From contig CP119315.1 of NCBI GenBank assembly GCA_029202845.1, positions 2,573,001-2,637,000 of the forward strand: DNA of 64,000 bases. Reading direction: 5' to 3'. Below, piece by piece: positions 59,063 through 64,000 of this stretch (position 1 is its first letter; every line of letters starts with the position of its first letter). A program made the translations under genes and the position numbers. This DNA is from Candidatus Sphingomonas colombiensis. Lineage in GTDB: Bacteria > Pseudomonadota > Alphaproteobacteria > Sphingomonadales > Sphingomonadaceae. The notes beneath the pieces were generated by a model. That model did no database searches, was not told the origin of the DNA, and was given only the letters and a program-made list of their open reading frames with translations.

Positions 59063-60880
59063 ATGCGCGCTGCTCTGGCCCTGTTGCTGCTTTCGACCAC
59101 GCCGCTCATCCAGGCGGCGGCCCCCGTGCCGGCACCGGCGGCGACGGCCGGGGTTCAGGATGCGGCGCTGCTGCAATTCCTCGATCAAGCATTCGACGAG
59201 CAATTGGCGCTTAGCCCGGAACAGCAGACCCATCTCGGCCTCAAGGCCAATTATGATCGGCTCGATGATTATACCGATGCCGCTGCGGCGCGGCAGCTCG
59301 CACTGACAGAGCGACAGTTAAAGGAGATGCACGCCCGTTTCCGCCCGGATCAGCTCGGCGAAAGCGCGCGCGTCAGTTACCGATTGTTCGAATATGAAGC
59401 GGCACGCGGACGCGAGGAATTCAAGTTCCGGAGCCTGCACTTCCCCGTGTCGACCAACGGCAGCCCGGCGGGCGACATACCGGTCCTGCTGATCAACAAC
59501 CACAAGATCAGCAGCGTGTCGGATGCCGAAGCCTATATCGCGCGCCTGCGCGACACCGATCGGGTGATGGGCGAGGTCGTCGCAAAGATGCGCAAGCAGG
59601 CCGCTGCGGGCATCGTGCCAAACAAGGTGAATTTCGCACCGGCACGGAACGATGCGCGCAAGATAATCACTGGCGCCCCGTTCGACTCTGGTCCGGATTC
59701 GACACTGCAGGCGGATTTTTCCACGAAGGTTGCTGCGCTGAACGCGCCAGCGGCGGTTAAGGCGAAGTTGCTCGCGGACGCCCGCGCCGCCCTGACAGGA
59801 CCGTTCCGCCACGGTTATGACACGCTGATCGCGGCGCTCGACGAGATCGAACCTCAATCGAAGGGCAATTTCGGTGCATGGAGTCTGCCCGACGGGCAGG
59901 CCTATTATGCTGATCAGCTCAAGGGCGCGACGAGCACCAACCTGACCGCAGATCAGATTCACGAAATTGGCCTGCGCCAGGTCGCCGCGATCCGGCAGGA
60001 AATGGAGGCGATCAAGCAGCAGGTCGGCTTCAGCGGCACGCTGGCGCAGTTCTTCGATCACATCCGCACCGATCCGCAATTCAAATATCCGAACACCGAT
60101 GCCGGGCGCGAACAATATCTAAGCGATGCCCGTGCGGTGATCGCATCCGTGATGGTGTGGGCGCCGCGGTATTTTCGCACGTTGCCGAAGGCGACGCTTG
60201 AAGTACGGGCAGTCGAGAAGTGGCGCGAAGCTACCGCGCCAACCGCCTTCTATAACCCGCCATCTGCCGACGGATCGCGGCCAGGCATCTATTACGTCAA
60301 CCTGATCGACATGAACCAGACGCAAAAGGTGCAGGCAGCGGCGATCGCGAGCCATGAAGGCGCGCCGGGCCACCATTTCCAGATCGCGAGGCAGCAGGAA
60401 CTGACCGGCATCCCGAAGTTCCGCAAGTTCGGTGGCTATGGCGCATATATGGAGGGCTGGGGCCTCTATTCGGAGCGGCTGGCCGACGAAATGGGTATCT
60501 ACAAGGATCCCTATTCCCGGTTCGGCATGCTGTCCCTGCAAATGTGGCGGGCGATCCGGCTTGTGCTCGATACCGGCATTCATTCCAAGCGATGGACGCG
60601 CGAGCAGGCGATCGCTTATTTCCGTGAGAACAGTTCGGTATCGGACACCGATATCGCCCGCGAAGTCGATCGCTACTTCAATTGGCCGGGGCAGGCGACG
60701 AGCTACATGGTCGGGCAACTCAAGATCAACGAACTGCGCAAGCGCGCCGAGACCACGCTGGGTTCGCGGTTCGACATCCGCGATTTCCATGAAGCGGTGC
60801 TGAGCCAGGGCGCCCTGCCGCTTGACGTGCTGGAAGAACAGGTTGACCGATACATCGCCGCGCGACGAAGTGAAAAATAG
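59063..60880 (+). CDS. DUF885 peptidase-like protein
   Basis: A 605-residue exported protein (signal MRAALALLLLSTTPLIQAAA). The DUF885 metal motif SHEGAPGHHFQIA is present with a downstream Glu in GGYGAYMEGWGLYSERLADEMG, which suggests a zinc peptidase of the gluzincin kind. The rest is mostly helical. Family members are thought to be carboxypeptidase-like. It stands alone between divergent and convergent neighbours. Confidence 0.9.
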   Translation: MRAALALLLLSTTPLIQAAAPVPAPAATAGVQDAALLQFLDQAFDEQLALSPEQQTHLGLKANYDRLDDYTDAAAARQLALTERQLKEMHARFRPDQLGESARVSYRLFEYEAARGREEFKFRSLHFPVSTNGSPAGDIPVLLINNHKISSVSDAEAYIARLRDTDRVMGEVVAKMRKQAAAGIVPNKVNFAPARNDARKIITGAPFDSGPDSTLQADFSTKVAALNAPAAVKAKLLADARAALTGPFRHGYDTLIAALDEIEPQSKGNFGAWSLPDGQAYYADQLKGATSTNLTADQIHEIGLRQVAAIRQEMEAIKQQVGFSGTLAQFFDHIRTDPQFKYPNTDAGREQYLSDARAVIASVMVWAPRYFRTLPKATLEVRAVEKWREATAPTAFYNPPSADGSRPGIYYVNLIDMNQTQKVQAAAIASHEGAPGHHFQIARQQELTGIPKFRKFGGYGAYMEGWGLYSERLADEMGIYKDPYSRFGMLSLQMWRAIRLVLDTGIHSKRWTREQAIAYFRENSSVSDTDIAREVDRYFNWPGQATSYMVGQLKINELRKRAETTLGSRFDIRDFHEAVLSQGALPLDVLEEQVDRYIAARRSEK

Positions 60881-61000
60881 GGCCATGCGGGAGCGGTCTT
60901 CTTCGTCCCCGTCGACCGCCCCGCGCCCGGCTCAATCGGCGTTTCGCCTTCCGAGCCATCGGCCGAAGCTTCGGAACGCGCTCTGCCGGAGACTTATCGG

Positions 61001-61564
61001 CTAATCTCTGATCGCAGCCTCCGCGATCCCCGCGTCCTGATCAGCGCTCCCACCGGAGACGCCGATCGCCCCGATCACGCGGCCATTGGCGACGATCGGC
61101 ACGCCTCCGCCGATCGCAATCACCTCGTCAGCGGACAGGAGCACAGATCGACCGGCCCTGACCCGCTCCTCAAGCGTAGCGGTCGCGACACGCAGTCGGG
61201 CGGCGGTGCGGGCTTTTTGCTGGGCGAGCCGGATTGATGCATACGGAGCATCGTCCATCCGGGCGAACGCGACCAGTTCGCCGGACGGTTCCACGATCGC
61301 GAACGCCATCTTGAAACCCCTGGCGGCGCTTTGGGCCATTGCGCGCTGAACGATACGCTGTGCCGCGCCCAACGCAATCGGTGCACCGTTGCCGTTCGGC
61401 TGGCTTTGCGCGAGCGGAGCAGGGGCCGACGGCGTCGCGACGGGTTGCCGGTTCTGAGACCATGCGGGAGCGACGCCAAATGCGGCAAGCACAGATACGG
61501 TGAGCGCCAAACGTCGCGACAAAGTCTTTCGAGTGCGTCGCGCGGAATGGCGATCGTTATTCAT
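61001..61564 (-). CDS. exported GlcG/HbpS-like protein
   Basis: A 187-residue protein with a signal anchor (RLALTVSVLAAFGVAPAWSQ) and a GlcG/HbpS domain: ALGAAQRIVQRAMAQSAARGFKMAFAIVEPSGELVAFARMDDAPYASIRLAQQKARTAAR, then GGGVPIVANGRVIGAIGVSGGSADQDAGIAEAAI. Relatives bind haem or cobalamin, or support glycolate use. The gene is 1 nt downstream of the aldo/keto reductase and probably co-transcribed. Confidence 0.88.
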   Translation of the reverse strand: MNNDRHSARRTRKTLSRRLALTVSVLAAFGVAPAWSQNRQPVATPSAPAPLAQSQPNGNGAPIALGAAQRIVQRAMAQSAARGFKMAFAIVEPSGELVAFARMDDAPYASIRLAQQKARTAARLRVATATLEERVRAGRSVLLSADEVIAIGGGVPIVANGRVIGAIGVSGGSADQDAGIAEAAIRD

Positions 61565-61565
61565 G

Positions 61566-62561
61566 TCAGAGCCCTGTCATTCTCAATACCGCTTCGGGCA
61601 AGCGTTCACCCTGGACAATGATGTCGGATGTGCCCGCCTCGATCTCGGCAAGATCGGCCACGGTCAGCTCAAGGTCAATCGCGCCGAGATTTTCGCGCAG
61701 TCGGTTCAGCCTGGTGGTGCCGGGGATCGGGACGATCCACGGATGCTGGGCGAGCAGCCAGCCGAGCGCCACTTGCGCCGGCGTTGCGCCTTTGCGCTTG
61801 GCCATGGCACGGACCACCGTGACCAGTGCCATGTTCGCCTTGCGTGCCTCCGGAGAGAAGCGCGGGACCATGTTGCGAAAATCGCCCTCGGGAAATTTGG
61901 TGTTTTCGTCGATCTGTCCCGTCAGGAACCCGGCGCCGAGCGGACTGAACGGAACGAAGCCGATGCCAAGTTCCTCCAGTGCAGGAAGAAGTTCCGCTTC
62001 CGGCCCGCGCCAGAACAGCGAATATTCGCTCTGCACCACCGTCACCGGCTGCACCGCGTGGGCGCGGCGGATCGTTTCCACGCCGGCCTCGGACAGGCCG
62101 AAATGCCGCACCTTGCCCTCAGCGATCAAATCCCTGATCGTACCTGCGACGTCCTCGATCGGCACCTGTGGATCGACGCGGTGCTGATAGAACAGATCGA
62201 TCACATCGGTGCGCAGGCGCTTCAGCGCGGCCTCGGCGACGGCCCTGACGTGCTCCGGCCGACTGTTGGTTCCACCGCGACGCATGCCCGTTTTCAGATC
62301 GATATCAAAACCGAATTTGGTGGCGATCACGATCTGATGGCGGATCGGCTGAAGCGCCTCGCCGACCAGTTCCTCGTTGGCGAATGGGCCATATGCCTCG
62401 GCCGTATCGAAAAACGTCACGCCGTCCTCATGGGCGGCGCGGATCAGGGAAATCATCTCGGCCCTGTCGACGGGGGAGCCGTAAACGCCAGTCATGCCCA
62501 TGCAGCCCAGCCCGAGTGCCGAGACCTCCAGTTCGCTCTTGCCGAGTTTGCGTTTTTCCAT
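61566..62561 (-). CDS. aldo/keto reductase
   Basis: A 331-residue NADPH-dependent reductase of the YhdN/AKR11-13 type: LGLGCMGMTGVYGSPVDRAEMISLIRAAHEDGVTFFDTAEAYGPFANEELVGEAL with catalytic Asp/Tyr, Lys in IATKFGFDID, and His in FYQHRVD. The late IPGTTRLNRLRENLGA binds the nucleotide. Divergent from a LysR gene, which probably controls it. Confidence 0.93.
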   Translation of the reverse strand: MEKRKLGKSELEVSALGLGCMGMTGVYGSPVDRAEMISLIRAAHEDGVTFFDTAEAYGPFANEELVGEALQPIRHQIVIATKFGFDIDLKTGMRRGGTNSRPEHVRAVAEAALKRLRTDVIDLFYQHRVDPQVPIEDVAGTIRDLIAEGKVRHFGLSEAGVETIRRAHAVQPVTVVQSEYSLFWRGPEAELLPALEELGIGFVPFSPLGAGFLTGQIDENTKFPEGDFRNMVPRFSPEARKANMALVTVVRAMAKRKGATPAQVALGWLLAQHPWIVPIPGTTRLNRLRENLGAIDLELTVADLAEIEAGTSDIIVQGERLPEAVLRMTGL

Positions 62562-62676
62562 TGCGTCGCTCCTGTCGGCGCGCCGCGGTCGGCGCCCTTC
62601 CGGAGCTAATTTATGACTATCAGCAGCTAGCGATTAGACGTTACAATCGGGATGTTATCATAAGTTGAGCTACTGA
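62562..62676. promoter_or_regulatory. divergent promoter region of the LysR/aldo-keto reductase pair
   Basis: The 115 bp between divergent starts contain TTATGACTATC and GATGTTATCATAA, an imperfect inverted repeat with TTATGA/TCATAA ends, a candidate LysR site. Confidence 0.45.
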
Positions 62677-63573
62677 ATGTCGACCGAGAATTTCAACAAC
62701 CTCGCCGCGTTCGTCACGGTCGCCACGGAACGCAGCTTCACCCGCGCCGCAGCCAAGCTGGGTGTCTCCCAGTCAGCATTGAGTCAAACGATCAAGGGAC
62801 TGGAGGCGCGGCTTGGAATGCGGCTCCTAACACGGACCACCCGTAGCGTCTCGACGACCGAGGCAGGCGGAAGGCTATTGCGGACGCTGGCCCCTCGGTT
62901 CGAAGAGATCGAGCAGGAATTGGGGGAACTGAGTGCACTTCGCGACAAGCCGGCAGGCACCGTGCGGATCTCTGCCGGGGAGCATCCCTCCGTGTCGATC
63001 CTGCAGCCTGCGCTGCGACGTTTTCTGCCCGATCATCCCGACGTGCACGTTGAAATCATCGTCGATTATGGACTGACCGACATCGTTGCCCAGGGATATG
63101 ACGCGGGCGTGCGTCTCGGCGAGCAGGTTGCGAAGGATATGATCGCGGTGCGTATCGGCCCGGATATGCGCATGGCCGTCGTGGGAGCGCCTGGCTACTT
63201 TGAACAGCATCCCCGGCCGGTGACGCCGCAGGATCTGACAGTTCACAACTGCATCAATATCAGGCTGCCCACTTATGGTGGGATCTATGCGTGGGAGTTC
63301 GAAAAGGATGGCCATGAGCTTCGCGTCCGGGTGGAGGGACAACTCGTGGTCAACAATTCGGCTGTGCGGCTCGCATCGGTGCTGGATGGATTGGGGCTGG
63401 CCTATGTTCCGGAGGATCTAATCCTGGAGCATCTCGCGCACGGAAGATTAGTCAGGGCGCTGGATGATTGGTGCCTGCCGTTTCCGGGTTACCACCTGTA
63501 TTATCCCAGCCGGCGCCATGCTTCGCCCGCATTTTCCCTGGTTGTCGACGCTCTGCGATATCGAGCGCGCTAA
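62677..63573 (+). CDS. LysR-family transcriptional regulator
   Basis: A 298-residue regulator: N-terminal helix-turn-helix NLAAFVTVATERSFTRAAAKLGVSQSALSQTIKGLEARLGMRLLTRTTRSVSTTEAG, then a substrate-binding domain. It matches the group that regulates neighbouring aldo/keto reductase genes. Ends before a strong terminator hairpin. Confidence 0.92.
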   Translation: MSTENFNNLAAFVTVATERSFTRAAAKLGVSQSALSQTIKGLEARLGMRLLTRTTRSVSTTEAGGRLLRTLAPRFEEIEQELGELSALRDKPAGTVRISAGEHPSVSILQPALRRFLPDHPDVHVEIIVDYGLTDIVAQGYDAGVRLGEQVAKDMIAVRIGPDMRMAVVGAPGYFEQHPRPVTPQDLTVHNCINIRLPTYGGIYAWEFEKDGHELRVRVEGQLVVNNSAVRLASVLDGLGLAYVPEDLILEHLAHGRLVRALDDWCLPFPGYHLYYPSRRHASPAFSLVVDALRYRAR

Positions 63574-63583
63574 GCAGGCAGGT

Positions 63584-63614
63584 CGAGGCCGGCGTTAAAG
63601 CCGGCCTCGGTTTT
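63584..63614 (+). terminator. intrinsic terminator after lysR
   Basis: CGAGGCCGGC and GCCGGCCTCG form a perfect 10-bp stem with a 6-nt loop (GTTAAA), followed by GTTTT. It lies between convergent genes and may also serve the autotransporter gene. Confidence 0.85.
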
Positions 63615-63616
63615 GC

Positions 63617-64000
63617 TCAGAAGCGGATCGCAGCCGTGGCTCGGACCCCATGGTCCTCCCCGCGATTGCTGATAACCCCCGTATATCCGGCATTGAATGA
63701 CAGCGCAGACGTCGCGCGCCATTCCAGACCGGCCTCTACGCTCGCATTGTCCTTCGACAATGGGGCGCCTTCGACCGTGAAGCCGCCACCCGTGCCGAAA
63801 GTCATATGGGAGTTCACCCCGACATCGCTTGTGGCGTGTTCCCATGCAATGCGGGCGCGGCCAACGACTCGCGATCGAGCATCGCCGATCGTCGCACGCA
63901 ACCCCAGCGAGGTCCAACCATAGGCACGATTGTCGTCGTTGCCCTTCAGCGCAGCGGATGCCCCGGTTTCGGTGAAGGTGGTGTTCTTCAGCCACATCCC
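63617..64000 (-). CDS. C-terminal end of an autotransporter beta-barrel protein, cut by the window edge
   Basis: The last 127 residues of a protein continuing beyond the right edge: strands such as NDDNRAYGWTSLGLRATIGD, RARIAWEHATSDVGVNSHMTF, and SVEAGLEWRATSALSFNAGYTGVI, ending HGVRATAAIRF with terminal Phe. This is the pattern of the type V autotransporter translocation barrel. The passenger domain is outside the window. Confidence 0.85.
   Translation of the reverse strand, partial: GMWLKNTTFTETGASAALKGNDDNRAYGWTSLGLRATIGDARSRVVGRARIAWEHATSDVGVNSHMTFGTGGGFTVEGAPLSKDNASVEAGLEWRATSALSFNAGYTGVISNRGEDHGVRATAAIRF

Overview
The window reads as chromosome from a high-GC alphaproteobacterium of the sphingomonad type (Sphingomonas, Novosphingobium or Sphingobium relatives). 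This is an inference from four TonB-dependent receptors in 64 kb, the density of CoA-dependent and aromatic catabolic genes, PuuE-like and HapK-like proteins, and tight ATGA/GTGA/TGATG gene overlaps. No rRNA, tRNA, CRISPR array or intact insertion sequence was found.

Region 1 (1 to 29.8 kb) is one catabolic island. A perfect palindrome, TTGTCCGGACAA, and near copies of it lie upstream of two TonB-dependent receptors, a small membrane protein, a CoA-pathway operon and a DUF1838 protein. A HutC-type GntR regulator (8364-9125) sits in the middle and is the obvious candidate to bind it. One operon (3.5-8.4 kb) encodes a CitE-like lyase, a MaoC hydratase, an acyl-CoA dehydrogenase and two family III CoA-transferases. 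A second (9.2-18.1 kb) encodes two MmgE/PrpD proteins, a PaaK-like ligase, an amidase, a HapK-like protein, an SDR, a PuuE-like deacetylase, an enoyl-CoA hydratase and a two-domain VOC protein. A quinone oxidoreductase and two small ferredoxin-like-fold proteins follow on the other strand. A LysR-flanked minus-strand operon (23.8-28.8 kb) adds a lipocalin-like protein, a Tat-exported nitrilase homologue without its catalytic Cys, a membrane protein paralogous to the one at 2.8 kb, an FAD-linked oxidase and a lipoprotein cytochrome c. Together these suggest import of an unidentified substrate, periplasmic processing, C-N bond hydrolysis and CoA-linked breakdown.

Region 2 (30 to 50.8 kb) begins with a hydroxyacid dehydrogenase, a DoxX protein and a gene-poor stretch. 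A TetR-centred degradation cluster follows: an extradiol-type dioxygenase, an FAH-family hydrolase, an acetoacetyl-CoA-synthetase-like ligase, a class A flavin hydroxylase, SnoaL-like proteins, an AceE-like E1 with its E2, a two-component flavin monooxygenase, two P450s, an SDR and a TonB-dependent receptor. A shared 21-bp inverted repeat occurs at four places in its promoter regions. The gene set suggests stepwise hydroxylation and ring cleavage of a hydrophobic cyclic compound.

Region 3 (50.9 to 64 kb) looks more generic: an SDR remnant, a large TonB-dependent receptor, a serine beta-lactamase-family hydrolase, a DUF3857/transglutaminase protein, a DUF885 peptidase-like protein, a GlcG/HbpS protein, an aldo/keto reductase, a LysR regulator and the end of an autotransporter beta-barrel gene running off the right edge.
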